A DNA stretch of 64,000 nt from Rhabdornis inornatus (GCA_013397075.1 VWZS01006721.1:1021857-1085856), one strand, 5' to 3'. Numbered from the stretch's first letter, positions 51,528-64,000 are shown. Notes: a model not told the origin generated them from the sequence alone. Numbers and translations: made by a program.

Positions 51528-52148
51528 TGTAATAATTGATAAAAGATTCATGTTAATCACAAAAGTACTGGGGGTTGTATAAACCAGAATACTAAGCTCT
51601 GAAGTGAAGCATGAACACTAGACAAAAGAAATTATATGATAGAATCATTCTGTTTAAAATCACCTTGTTATATTATGTTATATTATATCACGTTATGTTA
51701 TATCATGTTATATTATGTTATGTTTTCCAAATAAGTTGCATCTACTACCAGCATGCCAAATCAGACTTCCCAATAGCCCTTCCTGCCTTTGTCTGATCAA
51801 TGCTGCCTATCTCAAGGACCAGACTCCCAGAACTTCTCTGGTGCTTATCTACAAAGGCCAGATGGTTATCTGTGCAACTGACTATTGCTGGAGATTTGTG
51901 AATTGGGATAGGGATGTTTATTCGACCACCACTGCTTGCCTGGCAAAGTCCTGACAGCTAAAGAAACAAAAGCTATTGATTAAGGCGGGAAACCACAGTA
52001 TAAGAAGGGGCCATGGGCTGGAGTTTGGTGCAGCGTGGAGTGGGCGGTGAGCCCTCACGTTCCCCAGCGCGCTGCTTGCTCTGTCTATATCCAATAAAGA
52101 AATCTAAATTCTGCTAAATACCGAGACTTTTGTCTCTCATTTGTAACA
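51528..52148 (+). mobile_element. Probable solo LTR of an endogenous retrovirus
   Basis: The 3' half has LTR architecture: a TATA-like word (TATAAG at 51999-52004), then about 90 bp further an AATAAA polyadenylation signal (52093-52098), then a short tail rich in T and C ending in TTTGTAACA at 52148. The local composition (GC-rich patch at 52008-52075 in AT-rich intron) also differs from its surroundings. The 5' edge is less sure. A start at TGTAATAATT (51528) gives TG...CA ends and a 4-bp flanking repeat GTAG (51524-51527 and 52149-52152), but a start at one of the TGTTA words near 51677 is possible too. No retroviral coding sequence adjoins it, so it is a recombined solo copy. It lies antisense to ADGRL3. 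Confidence 0.7.
51675..51734. repeat. AT-rich imperfect tandem repeat (TGTTATATTA-like units)
   Basis: About six imperfect copies of an eight-to-ten-base unit built from TGTTATATTA and TATTATGT occur in a row, with a few CACG and ATCA substitutions. It lies inside or at the 5' edge of the probable solo LTR. Confidence 0.85.
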
Positions 52149-52514
52149 GTAGGAAATAAGAACTGCCCTCCCTGGGGGTGCTATCCCCATGGGAGGCACT
52201 TGCTGGTGCAACCAACAAAGAACAAAGCAGATCCTGAGCACCTCCAAATCAAGACATTCCAACTTCAGTCTAGGACCTACACCTCCAGACAGCCTAATAA
52301 GAGTCTCTGTAACCACATTTTTTAAAAAAAGATATAAGTATTACTTAGAAATAAGCAACAATAGCATAGTTTTCAGAGAGAAAACACAGTGATCACCTGG
52401 GAGCAAAAGGACACTGAGAAGTGCCTAGGAAGAAAGAAAAAGTCCAGCAGAAACTAAGCCAGGAGAAAAGAGAAAGTATTAAAGCAAGAGTTACAACCAT
52501 CTCTGATGCCTAGT

Positions 52515-52551
52515 AATGAGATGATAAGAGGATGATAATAAGATGATAATC
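52515..52551. repeat. Imperfect ATGATA tandem repeat
   Basis: Four GATGATAA-like units separated by short AG insertions. Confidence 0.75.
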
Positions 52552-55500
52552 AAATGAAAAGCTTGGGTAAGAAGGAAAAATTTAAGCAGCTGGAAGTCAA
52601 AAGCTAAATTCTTGGGCATGTTACGAAGCCAGCTCCCTCGGACCCCATTTGCCTACTGTGGTCTTACACACAGTGGGCAAAGGTGGGATATACAGTCACA
52701 GTGTGAGTTCATTGATTAGCAGTCATAAAAGTTTGGAGGCGCCAAGATGAAAGTCATGACATCAGCGTGGGATATTAACACTGCAATTTTTCAGCATTAA
52801 ATGTGGAATAGAAGCATGGGCTTAACAGATATCCAGGGCAGTGCAACTTCTTGCTTTCTCTGCAGTTTTGAAGAAACCCAAATGACCAACATCTACATCA
52901 TAATACAGTTTAGATTTGCTAGTCTGCTGCAATACCTTGGGGTCTTGTGGATGCTGCTACTGGTATGAGCTCTGAAGAGACCGTGTGTTGCTGCTGCTTC
53001 CTTCTTGATATTAAAGCAGTTCTGTTCTTTGTGCACGTGCAAGGCAAGAATTGTGCTGTTTTCTCTTTTTAAAAGGCTGTCGTGCTATTTTTCTGTGCAC
53101 ATGTTGCTGTACTTTCTCATATGTACATCCCCTTCTACATATATGCAGCCACTCTGGATGTATATACAAACATGCCAAGTGTTACACATTAAAGAAATGC
53201 ATATACTTAAAACATCATACTGTATCCTGTCTATTTTGCCAATAGCCATCTGGGAGAGGGAAGGAAGCATAGAGAAACACTTCATGTAACCAAACTGGAT
53301 TTTGTACACTTCTCCAGAAAGAAAATGTTCCGACTACTCTTTCTTTTGCAAGTTAACCATTACTGCAATAGCTTTACCCAGATAAAGACCACCAAGCTAT
53401 GCCATATGGCAACCAACTCCAGCAGGCCATCACCTTTATTTTCAGTGTATTTTTAAATCTCACAGAAGACAGGACAGGCACGTTTTCATCACCCTTACAA
53501 AAATACCCCTGCAAATCTCAGCATCTCAATTGCTTTTATTTTCCTGTGTAGTCAACACATTTTTGTACAATTTTGTTTTAGTTAAGCCCTCCCATGGACC
53601 ACCAACAACAGATGATGGCTCCTCTCATAGCACAGGGATTTCAAAATTACCTAGTATTTACTTCAGGGCCTCATACTCACAGCTAAGCCCTTCAGCCATT
53701 CCTGTAGCCAATGCTAAACACAACTTTAAATTAGCACCACAGGCACTGCAGCTTTGTTTCTCTTCTTGCTGAGCAACACTGGACTGTGACCAATCTGTCC
53801 TACAGATTTCCTCCTTCCTGTAAGGCCCCTAATAAAATCTGTGATATTCAAAAAGTGATATGCTCTTGATTTCACATTCCTCTTTCACAGCTGCATTATT
53901 CCTGCTGAAACAGTGGAATGAAATTATGCATGGAAGCTCTGCTGAGAGTTTTCCTCTTCATGGAAGAAAAGAAAATGTTCAACATGCTCAGAATTCAAAT
54001 CAGAACCAGAAGGGTCCTGATTCCATATACATGTTATCAATATGGTGCACATTTGGAAATTGCACAGTATTTGCCAAACTTGAGGGTGTCCCTCTGGGAG
54101 GAAGGGGATTAATATATAACCTTGGGTTAAAAGAGGTTACACAATCAGGATTTCCCGTACCAACACTGAGGAAATTAAATTCATGGTGGGGTACTCTGCT
54201 GCTGAAATGCAAGGAAACACTGGAAGAAACTAACATGATTAAAATATATGAATTAATTATTTTATGCAGAAGAGCCCCAAAACACAGATTTGGCAGGTAT
54301 ACTCTTCAAACTCACTTATTTATTCATTCATTTTAGTGGCCCTGCTGTACTTTGTGAATTATTCTCCATAATTCAAGCAGACGTGTAAGAGAGTTCCCAC
54401 ATATTTTACATACATATTCTAGAATCTCAAAAATATAAAAAAATTGAACTCTGTATCCATTTCTGTGGGCGCATATTTGTGTACATCTCCAAAGATGACA
54501 GCTGAAGAAGAGAATATTGGGTTTTAATCTCTTAATTATGCTTTCCCCCCCCTCCTCTCTTAGTGCATTAATTTGAAGTAAAGGTTTCTGCTCTCAGCGA
54601 AGACTGAGACAACAAAGCCTCTTGGAGCCCTGATTTTTGGCACCACCTCACTCCTACTTTATGCTTGAGGCTACTTCCCCGATGACTGATTCTTAATTTG
54701 AATAAGCTTTCACTGAAGACTGTATCAGAAATGCAGCAAGTTAATCTTATTAAACCATACGAGTTTAAAAACTCATAGCTTGATGTCAAGGCAGGCTGTT
54801 TCCAAATTGGTATACTTAAGATCCAAATTAGATCATAAGCAAAATATTAAAAGGCACTAGAGCCATTTAAGAGTAAACTTCCATTTTGAAAAGAAATTTC
54901 TGAACATTGAGACCTCAGGACTCATGCCAGTTCAGTGAGACTCAGGCTCCTAGCTGCAATGGGTGCTTTTAAGTGTTTTTAAACCTCTAACATTTAAGCT
55001 ATGGAGAAAGGAATAAAGGAATTTATTTCATCTATTGTCAGTACCAGCACAAATACATGGGTCATTCTGAAGGATACTTTTTTATGTACAGGAGGTTTCT
55101 ACTCCAAACCAAAGTTTCCTGATAAAAAAGTCTCTTTGGGGCACACTGTGTCAGCTGGCATTAAATCTGTTAGCTGATGAAACCAAGTACCTTTTAAGCA
55201 CTATACAACAAAACCTCCATCTTCTCTCCTTCCCTTGACTCCATTTTATGGAGTACTTTTGGTTTTTAAATAATTTTCAAGTGTTTACAACTTTAGTTTC
55301 CCTTCAGCCACCTCTGGGCACAGAAGACTTCCCCCCAAAATCAGCAGACACAGGGGAAGGAGTGATTACGGTGCTTGGCTCCCCAACCCATGTGATTTGT
55401 AGCAAAGCAGGTGGTGGGTGAGTTGCCCTTAGGTCCCCTTGACTTCCAGTGATTTGGTGAGGTGAACCACTGGGTGCTTTTTCCACCTGGATGCCATCCA

Positions 55501-56749
55501 GGCCACAAAAATGAGAAGAGACCTCTCTCCCTCTGCAGATATTTCCTGGAAGGCTTCTACCTCCACGCTGGCTTCAGACAGCTCTTGTCACATGCACAGC
55601 TATACAGGCACCAAAGTGTTCTCTGGACTGCAGCCCACCACTACAGGCACTACCCTGCATTGTTTGGTGCCTGGCTTTAACTCCTTCCATCTAGCTACAA
55701 GTGCAGCTAATCAAACAAAATTGATTTTCCAGAGCTCCAACTAATCCACTGCATCGAAGGTGACCAATATTCTTTGTGTGTGTGAATCATTAAGGGGTTC
55801 AGGGTTTTTTAAGGTGTCTTGGATATTAGATACCTGTCTTCAGCTGTCAGCAACCTTGCCAATAATTGAAAAGGGTGTCAAGGTGCACTTCTGACACTGA
55901 CAGGCTTGGGTATTTTTAAAGATGTCTGCTTTGCTCCCTGAAATATCAATGATGACGATGACTGATCTGCATTTGTACGTGAAATTTTCCATGACCCATG
56001 GGAAAATCACTTGACATGTCAACTTGAGCACACTTCCAGTCCACCAACATCTGTGACAAGGTTACAGTGCTCCACTGTGTGTGACTAAGACCCTGGATGC
56101 CTGTAACAAGTACTATACTTTTCCCAGAACTAACCTTGTTCCCTCCACCCTAATGGACACTGATATTTTACTCCACACATTTGCTAGCATCAAGGACCAG
56201 ACTTTCCTTTCCATTGGTACTAGTTGGCACCACTGTAATCATTTAAGTGGAACAATCTGTTCCAAGCAAGCAAGACAAATAATAATTTACCAGGAGCAGA
56301 GCAGGCCTTTTGAGGAAGCACGCAATTGTATTCATGTGGGTGTAATGCTCTTGAGTCAAAAGGGACATTCTGTGTAATTCAAAGCCACTTGGGAAAAGTA
56401 AGAGTGGAATCAGGCTTTACAGAGAGAAATTACCTCAAACTCTCAGATTTATCACAATTTTTTTTTCTCCCTCTTCTGTCCTTTTGGGTTTGCTTAAAAA
56501 TGAAGGGTATTCAGGGAGAACAAGAATCTTCACACATTTATAACAAAAAATCCATACCAACTCCTATAAGAAGAAATGTTTGAAAGATCATCACGTTCTC
56601 CCTTGGAGAACAGAAAGGTTAGAAGCCATATGACAAATGAATACAAGCTAAAAAACAGAAATGGCAAAGGTAGCTTGGATGCCTCTGTCTCCACAGTGAG
56701 GAAGGATGGCAATGAAATTAAGACCTAACATTAATTTTTGACACAGTAA

Positions 56750-57085
56750 GCTATTATCCTGCTGGACTTAGAGCTCCTAGAAGTCACCATGACCAGGGAC
56801 TTAATCAGACTCAGAAAGGATTTGACCATTTATACGAATAGCAAAAATATACAACTACAATTATGGCTGAAAATCTAGAAAGGATATTAAAAATCTTGGG
56901 CATTGGGGTGAAAGGCTATCTCTAACTATGAAGGATCAAGAACAAAAAAAGGCATGGGAGCAGCAGAGATAGTCCCTGCCCACTATGGGATGCCACACCC
57001 TGCCCTGAGGGAGGCATGACTGGGCACAGGGGCAGACTAGTGACCCTGTGGGGAAACTCTGTTCCCTTTCTGGCATCTTTCCTTC
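56750..57085 (+). mobile_element. Possible ancient amniote interspersed repeat (LINE/SINE 3' type)
   Basis: The run from a CAGAAAGGATTTGACC word through GGATATTAAAAATCTTGG, AGAGATAGTCCCTGCCCACT and GGCAGACTAGTGACC follows the order of a common old sauropsid repeat as I remember it, whose end reads roughly 'gactagatggacc ... ctgatccagtatggc'. Divergence is high and the family name cannot be given without a search. There is no open frame of note. Confidence 0.35.
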
Positions 57086-60000
57086 TGGCCAGCTCGGAAT
57101 CCTCCCTTCTTCTCTTGCATTAGTTTTATAGTTCTCTATTGTTGTCTTGCCCATAACTCAGTCCTCCATTTCTCACAGTGTCTCTGTGATAAAGTTTTTC
57201 CCTTCCTTGTCACCAGGCCTACTCTGGGTAAAAGCATGTAATATACAGCCTGCTACCAACTGCAACTCTCGGTAACAGACTGAATGCTGAGGCCATAATT
57301 CAGTCTGGAGACTCCACTACTGCCCATAAACCACTCCCTGTCTCCCAGTTTACTATGTCAGCAGGACTCAGGCTGAATTAAGGCTTCTACTCAATATAAC
57401 TGACACCAATGTATTATCTTATACATAATGCATAGAAGATGGCTCTAATCAAATTCCATATCCTGCCCTTTCTTTACATCACAAATGTGGCCTGGCATTT
57501 CTTATGCACTCCACTTACTGATACATAAAATCCCTCTGCTGAATTACAATGGGCAGCAAAACCTGTTCTTGGGTCACAGCTTCCAGTAACTGCCGTTCCT
57601 TCCCTCCTTTTCCCGAAGAGGTTGAAATAAACTTCAGTTTATCCCTCTAACAAAAAGCACACCTAAATTTAAGGACCACAATGAACTGGTCATCCAGGAA
57701 CATCACCTGTGTCAGTCCATATTTTTGATGCTGGCAAGCAAACGGTTTGTGTCTAATGGACATCTTTTGCCTGTTTGCATTTGGTATCAGCAGAGCGATC
57801 ACACAAAATGCAAAGCCACGTTGTGGATGCCAAATTGCAAGTGTGCAAAGGTGAGGGAGGTCTGCAGGGAGCACTTCCAGCCCTGCAGAGAGGCACAGAA
57901 ATCCCAGGCATACACACACAGAGGGTGTGGTATAAGCCAGTGCTGGTTTTACACGTCTTGGAATGGAATATGGAGTTCAAGCTCCAAAGATTCTACAAAC
58001 GATGCAGTCAAACATATGCTGAATGAAAGCTTTGAAATGTCCTAGAGAATAGACAATCCCCTGTGTATAAACCCAATTTCGACCTCAGGCACAGACTAAC
58101 TGAGCTCTTTTGTACATGAAGAAAGAAAGAAGCAAAAGAAAATGATATAGATGCATTACTTCAAAGCCATCTTACCTCACAGCCCTTCAGACATTATTTC
58201 TAACCAGAAAACCAACTAGAGAAGGAGTGTGCACACATCTTTCTAATTGAAAGAAATTTTTGCTTTGTTATCTTGAGACAGTATAAGTCCACTTAGCCTG
58301 AACAAACCTTAGAGAATATCTTACAAACTATCTTGCAATGCTTTGCGTAGATTTAAGCCTCGTGACAAGACGACCAAGCATCTGAAGGCCAATGCCTGTG
58401 ACAGCCTCACATGACTGCCACATTCAGGTGGATGGAAGATGCAGGAAGACTGAGCAAAAACATCTTTGATGTTTATCATTCAGCTATTTAGGTAATGGAG
58501 GTGCCACAGGAAGCATACAGATGCCTAGCTTTAAACTTTGATCTTTGAGCACTTCAGATAATGCTTGCACGGTACAAAACCTGTTTCAGCAAAAGCAGAG
58601 AACAACACCCAAGAGTCTAAAGCTGCATCTTCCCTGAGCACCCTTCTTGTAGTTCCAGGACCCTGCTGCCAGCAACACATCCATCCTTGCTCAGCCCTTT
58701 CTCCCATGTTAACAGTTGAGCTGCTGCTCTCAACAAGTCTCAAACACTCAGAAGAAAAACAGACGACAGAAGTATGTTTCACACAGGTCTTCTCCCTCTG
58801 GCAAAAGGTACATGTGAAAGGCAGCCAAGAGCTGGCCAGTTCCTTCCCTCTGACAGGCTGGAGGTGGCCACTTTCACACTAGTGAAGTAATGGATGCAGT
58901 AATAAACCTGGATTTTTCCTGCATGGTTTTCAGCACATCATGTGTTCAGAGATTCAAGATATGATTTACCCAAGAGATTATCCTGTGTCTTCTCTTTGTC
59001 AGTTAAGGCCGGGGTTGGGGGGAAACTGGCACAAAACAAAACAAAATACGTGGAAAAACTGAAACTTAGAGAACAGCAAAGATGAATTCTCCAGCATGCC
59101 CACATCAAGGAGACCTTTCCCTTTGGCCACAGGGGCTGCTTGGTTGCATGTTGCCTTCTCAGCTCAAGTCTGGATTTTCCCAAGTGGCAGTGCACTGGAG
59201 TCACATGCTAAGAGCAACCAAAACCCAACAGCCACAGCATAATACAACTGTTTATTTATTTATTTTAAGTGTGGTGTTATATAGCTGGCCACAGCTTCCA
59301 ACTGGCACCCAGGGAGGCCTAAAGCACTATTTTTGATCTACAGAGCCTTCCATGGTTTGGAACCTAATTACCTTCAGAAGCTACTGCCTCCTCCTCATGT
59401 GTTACCATGGCAGCTGCAATCATCTGAGATATTTGAGCTGGCAAACCCTGATTTCTTAGGGTACCAGGGCAATTCCAAGGAGCTGTCATTTTAAGAATTT
59501 ACTCCGACATCATTTTCAGGAAAGGAAGAGGTAGGATAAATTAAGACTGTGTAGGCTGGGAAGTAGCAACCTATTTTAGAGTGATTCAACAGCCCAGTGC
59601 ACAAAACCCCACTAAGACTAACTGTTGTTGTATGGTTATTTTTGATTTTTTCCCTCTCTTAGTAATATAGCATATGTGCCCTTGTCCTAGAGTCAAGGCT
59701 CAGGTGAGATTAACAGAATTCCCTTCATTTTAATATCTTTCCACATGGTGAGAAAATAGATGGTTTAACCAAGTGGTGAGGCTTGTTTTCTAACCTTTAA
59801 AATCAGAATCCAGGGACCATGAGTTTCAGTATTCCCCACTGATTTCTATTGGTTACAAAAACTGTTTAACTGAAACATTAGTATTTTTTCCATATTGATG
59901 CTTTTCACGTGGAGATCTCAAAGCGCCAGACTGAGGCTTCCCAGAAAGCCTAGCTTCCCATTGCAGTATCTCAGTCCTTCAGAAATGTACTTCTCAAGCC

Positions 60001-61743
60001 ATCTGTGTGGTAACAAATTTAGAAAAATGAGTAGTATCTTGGCAGTCTTAGCAAAATGTGCTCAGGATGCAGAGGAGGATGGTGGGGGGCTCCTACCAAA
60101 TAGGGCATTCAGTATCTGAGTCAGAGGTGATGACAGCATCTAAGCAGGGGGCTGTTTTCTAAGAAATATGCCATTAATTTTGTAGAGCCTGACACAACTG
60201 CACTGCAGTTCAGCTGAAGCCATCCCCTTCAGTCCCGCTGATGCCTTTGTTGGTACACAGCCTCCAGGTCTGCAGCTCTCCTTGTCCTCTGCACCTTCCC
60301 CACTGCAACAAACTACTCAATATGCAAGACCCTACAAAAACATCCCAAAACCAGTCTGTTCAAAACCAGTGGCCATTTTATGAATGATCAACGTGAATGA
60401 TCCTATCTGTAAAATACAGGTAATCCTGCCTCTTTACTTCCCAATGCAAGTGCAGATCACTGACATTTGAGAAGTGTCTTGAAAATTGCAGGAGATAACA
60501 TCAATAACAGCACGCCATGAGATGCAATATTATTACAATAATAATGGCCTTCATTTCAGACTCCCACATTTTTCAGGTCATCAACCAAAAACATTAGCAA
60601 AACACAGCCCTTCAGGAGATGAAAAATCTTTGCAGCGTAATGCAAGCTGCTTCATTCAATTTATTTATTCTCCCCTATGCTGTGCAAAGTGCCTGCTACC
60701 ATCCCTCCAACTACCAAGAGAACTGTGAGTGCCCCTTCGCACATAAAAAGATTAAGCCCTCTGATGAAACTAAAGGGATATCTGAGAACAGCCGACCACA
60801 GTCTTATATTCCTACAGTCTTGCACTTTTTCTATTTTTTTTTTCCCTTTAAGTCTTGACCTGCAATCTTCATCAATGATGTCAGCACTGAAACCACAGGG
60901 ACAAGCCATGCAGATCCAACTCAGACTTTAAGGAAATTAGCTCAGCTAAGCTACTGCAGGCCCAGCAGGACATCTAGTACCTCCCAGCTGTGCCTCCCTT
61001 CAGGGCAGAAGAGAGGAGATAGCTGAGCAGCTTTCAGCAGCCCTCATCCCTAAGCCAGAAGTGGTAAGTTGCAGCATACAAGAGCTCTGCATGGCTCTGC
61101 TGTGGCAAAAGGCAAACACTGCCTACTTTGCAAACTGGGCTCTCTGTGTTGTTCAGAGAGATGAGAGTTCCTCAGCAAGAGCCTTCCACATCTTCTAGGG
61201 CAGAAAGAATTTTGCTTTGATCTTGAGAACAACTGCTGAGACCTGTGAACGTTTCTCCCGTCTCTTCTGCTCTGCCTGCTGGTTTTGTCATTTTGCCTCA
61301 TTATTCCATCCCCCCTTTCCTTCCTCCAGATTAAGAGTAGCAGATGATGGCTGGGGTAGACGAGGATCTGAAAAGCAAAGGGAAAGCCTTGCTCTTGCCT
61401 TTAGGGCAAAAAATAAAAGTGCTCTGCGTATGTGTACCTACATGTCAGGCACTTCCTACTGTTCCAACTTGGACTTCCCCCTCCCCACCACCCTTTTTAA
61501 CATTTGAGGTTAAAGTCTACAGAAAAGAGTGTTCCAAACTCCAAAGTTAAATGCAAAGGGGGTATTGACAGCACAAAGCTCTGTGAACATACATGCAAAA
61601 ACCTGATGCCCTCTTCTTCCTTCCCTTGCTTTCAACCCAGGATGCTTCCTTGGTGGGAAGCATCAACAGGAAATTCAAGAGAGCACACCAAAAGCTATTT
61701 TTTTCCCCCTTTTTTCTTTATGGTGTTTTTAATATATTAAACT

Positions 61744-61790
61744 GTGTTATAACACTATTAAAAAAAAGACAACTCTTAAAGGAGTTGTCT
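61744..61790. repeat. Two adjacent inverted repeats
   Basis: GTGTTATAACAC (61744-61755) is a perfect 12-bp palindrome. Eleven bases further, AGACAACTC (61767-61775) and GAGTTGTCT (61782-61790) form a 9-bp stem with a six-base loop. Confidence 0.8.
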
Positions 61791-62107
61791 CTTATAGGAG
61801 ACCACTTTTCCCCATTGTTCACAGAGAACCCTGGCTGTTGGAATGGACGGTATGTTAATTTTGTGGCACAGTCGCTCAAGGGAGGACATAGCTAAGTCTC
61901 CCATGGTACAGTGCACACAATTTACAGTGGGCATGGTTAGAATTTAATTATTTGTTACAGGCCTTGCAAAGATGCTTCTCCAAAGCAAACATGCTACGAA
62001 ATACATTTTTTTCTAATCATTCACATCAGAAAAACTTCAGTTCATAAAGCACACTTTCTGAGCTGTTACAGACAACAGCTGCTCAGATGTTTGAAGGAGG
62101 AGCTGGC

Positions 62108-62144
62108 AAAAAAAAAAAAAATAAAATAAAAAAACTAACTAACA
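62108..62144. repeat. A-rich tract with AAAT and AACT units
   Basis: Fourteen A, then TAAAA units, then two AACT units. Confidence 0.85.
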
Positions 62145-62559
62145 TAGGCCTCAGAGATTTAATGTCCTATAAAATAGCTCCCTACAAGCTGTTTTTACTT
62201 CAAGCAATACTTCCAAGATTGTAGAAAATTTCAGGGCAATACTTGCAGCAAGAACTCCTTGTGTTCCCTCTGCTTAGGGGGCTCCACAAACACACCATAA
62301 GATTTATGCCTTTCCCTTTCAAAATAACCTACATAGTCATCTGCAAAAATTAATTTATGTAAGTGTACAGAAGAAAGGAACATGTCAGCTCAGGCTGTTG
62401 GTTTTTGGGCATTTTTTCCAGTTTTTTTTTCAGTGGGAGTAGGCTGGGGGAGCAATCACTAATCTCTACCATAAATCTGCTCACTCACAGCCTGAGCTCA
62501 CACACTAACACCACCTCTGTCTCACACACTTTCCTTCCCATCTTTCCCTCTCTCCCTCC

Positions 62560-62910
62560 CCACAACCATGCCGGAATGTGTCCGAGTTGGCTGTGCAGTG
62601 TTGTTGATTAAAATCTGCCAGTAGTGAGACTACTTATTATAGAGCCTAGAAGGGGACTGTGTATTTATGAATGCAGTAATTAATCAATGCATAATAAGCA
62701 CACACTGCACATACCACTTCTCTTTCCATACACAGACAGCTTCAACTGCCGTGCAGATTTCACTGTTACGACAATCTTCAGTTTTCAGTAGCTGCTCCCC
62801 CACCTTGCAGCATTAGTAAAGACAAGCTCACTGTGTTAGAGCCTGCATTAATCTACAAACCCACCCAAATACTGCCAAATTTATTAATTTTGCGGTAGAG
62901 GTTTTCAGAA
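62560..62910. promoter_or_regulatory. Candidate conserved noncoding block
   Basis: The stretch contains ATGCCGGAATGTGTCCG, GCAGTAATTAATCAATGCATAATAAGC and GTGTATTTATGAATGC, a dense group of homeodomain and POU-like words with retained CpGs. It is repeat-free. The regulatory reading is inference. Confidence 0.35.
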
Positions 62911-64000
62911 GAAAATGCCATAGTTAGTGCCACAACTACTAGGCTGTCACAATTTTCCTTTTAAACTCCTTTTTTCAGAGGCTCAGCTGTAAAGTGTACT
63001 CAGAGCTGTGAGCTGACAGACTGGTTTGCATCTTAAGAACATATTTCATTTTAATAGCTTTATTTTTAAATTGTTTCAACTCTTTGAATTAATGGAGACT
63101 TAAAAAAAGAAATGCGACTGACAAAAATGCAAAGCAGGATATTTTCCCCTTTTTTACCTTTTTACATCAGGCTACATTTATTTTCAGGAAACTCAATAGT
63201 ACCCAATAACAGGACTGCACACCTTTTCCCCCCCTTGAGTGTCCATCCTCTCCAGCACCACTTTCTGCCCAAATGGAAGAACAGAGATACTTTGCTCCAG
63301 AGATGAGCTTCCCTGCTAACTCTCTGCTAAGCCATTTGAGCGTGCACTGATGATACCTGGAGGTAAGTAATCACCAGAAGTTTCCATTGCAGTGCCACGG
63401 GCACAGAAGATGATTATGTGCCCTCCCTGACCCAAAAGCCAAAGTTTATTGCAGACTTGCTACGTGTAGGGACTGACCAGAAGGTTGCAGAGCTCTGCAT
63501 TTGGCTCTGGAGCTGCTGCCTGGAGGACACTAATGCATATATATTTAAAAATATTAATACTTTGTAACAGGCCACAGAGGAGATGACATGGCTTTATTCT
63601 GCCAATATGCAGAGGATTAAGGGTTTCTACTTGAAGCCACTAACAACCTGAACAGGAGAATTACAGTAATTCCACTAAAACCACACCAAATCCAAGGGAC
63701 TGGCTGATGGCACGTTGTTACCTTTCCCACTTCTCTTGAAAATGTCAGCTGGCACAACCCTATAAACAAGACTTCAGCCTGTTAGGCAAGGAAGTCCAAT
63801 GTAAAGAATGGTCTTAGAGGAGCCACATGCAGCAGTGCAGACATTTCTCACGAGACTTCTCAACATTTTCAGACCTAAATACTCAACATGGAGCAGTTCC
63901 TCAAGGGAAGTCAAAAATAGCAGTTAGCATGTGAAACACAGCTGAAACTCATGCTGCTCACCAGCAGTCCATTTTAGTGCAAAGCATTTCACAGCAAACA

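Larger units (their letters stand above)
11747..64000 (-). other. ADGRL3: ADGRL3 intron upstream of the RBL exon (partial, more than 52 kb)
   Basis: This stretch lies 5' of the exon in gene orientation. The preceding RBL exon, which should encode the GRTDDKICD-type motif, was not seen, so the intron probably continues past the window edge. It holds simple repeats, one CR1 fragment, one solo LTR, two probable ancient repeats and several candidate regulatory blocks listed separately. The remaining parts, chiefly 12.0-17.9, 18.3-22.4, 22.8-26.5, 27.3-35.6, 40.5-44.4, 46.0-51.5, 52.2-56.7 and 57.1-62.5 kb, are ordinary unique intronic sequence in which I see no gene. Confidence 0.8.

Noticed and set aside
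52166..52196. Imperfect hairpin just beyond the LTR (CCTCCC...GGGAGG)
   Set aside because: Has a mismatch and a one-base offset and no link to a retroviral primer site; probably chance.
53860..54336. 158-codon open frame on the plus strand
   Set aside because: No motif and overlapped by other open frames; consistent with chance.
63355..63368. Strong donor-like GGAGGTAAGT on the plus strand
   Set aside because: A single consensus donor on the strand opposite to the gene, with no matching upstream exon or acceptor; such words occur by chance.
1..64000. Search for CRISPR arrays, operons, tRNA or rRNA genes and new gene systems
   Set aside because: The window is vertebrate intronic DNA; no regularly spaced repeats, tRNA-like A and B boxes in order, or rRNA segments were seen.

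Overview
The window is vertebrate nuclear DNA, almost entirely intronic and intergenic-like: AT-rich, CpG-poor, no long open frames, many A-rich simple repeats and very few transposons. A 3' CR1 LINE fragment at about 40.19-40.42 kb and a solo retroviral LTR ending at 52148, against a low repeat load, point to a bird, perhaps a songbird; the order is inferred weakly.

Only one coding segment can be supported. Positions 11637-11746 on the minus strand form a 110-nt internal exon with a good acceptor and donor. Its 36 whole codons match the C-terminal part of the rhamnose-binding lectin (RBL) domain of latrophilins, and the paralogue-specific residues fit ADGRL3 (latrophilin-3, LPHN3) rather than ADGRL1 or ADGRL2. 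The gene runs right to left, so its 5' end lies beyond position 64000 and its 3' end before position 1. The earlier RBL exon and the following exons (the optional KVEQK mini-exon and the olfactomedin domain) were not found. The flanking introns are therefore at least 52 kb (upstream) and 11.6 kb (downstream), in keeping with the very large introns of this gene.

Layout, left to right: 1-11636, downstream intron with simple repeats and small hairpins; 11637-11746, exon; 11747-64000, upstream intron. Inside the upstream intron are several stretches that look like conserved noncoding regulatory DNA because of retained CpGs and clustered homeodomain or E-box words (17.97-18.24, 22.44-22.80, 26.56-27.26, 37.78-38.08, 45.18-45.96, 62.56-62.91 kb). 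There is also a nearly perfect 27-bp palindrome holding a paired-class homeodomain dimer word (36026-36052), a GC-rich 11-bp hairpin (47595-47621), the CR1 fragment, the solo LTR, and two likely ancient amniote repeats (44447-44572 and 56750-57085).

I found no new gene system, CRISPR array, RNA gene or operon. The longest open frames (up to 198 codons) look like chance, since they lack homology I recognise and overlap other open frames. The regulatory-DNA calls are inferences from composition and motifs; they need cross-species alignment to confirm.
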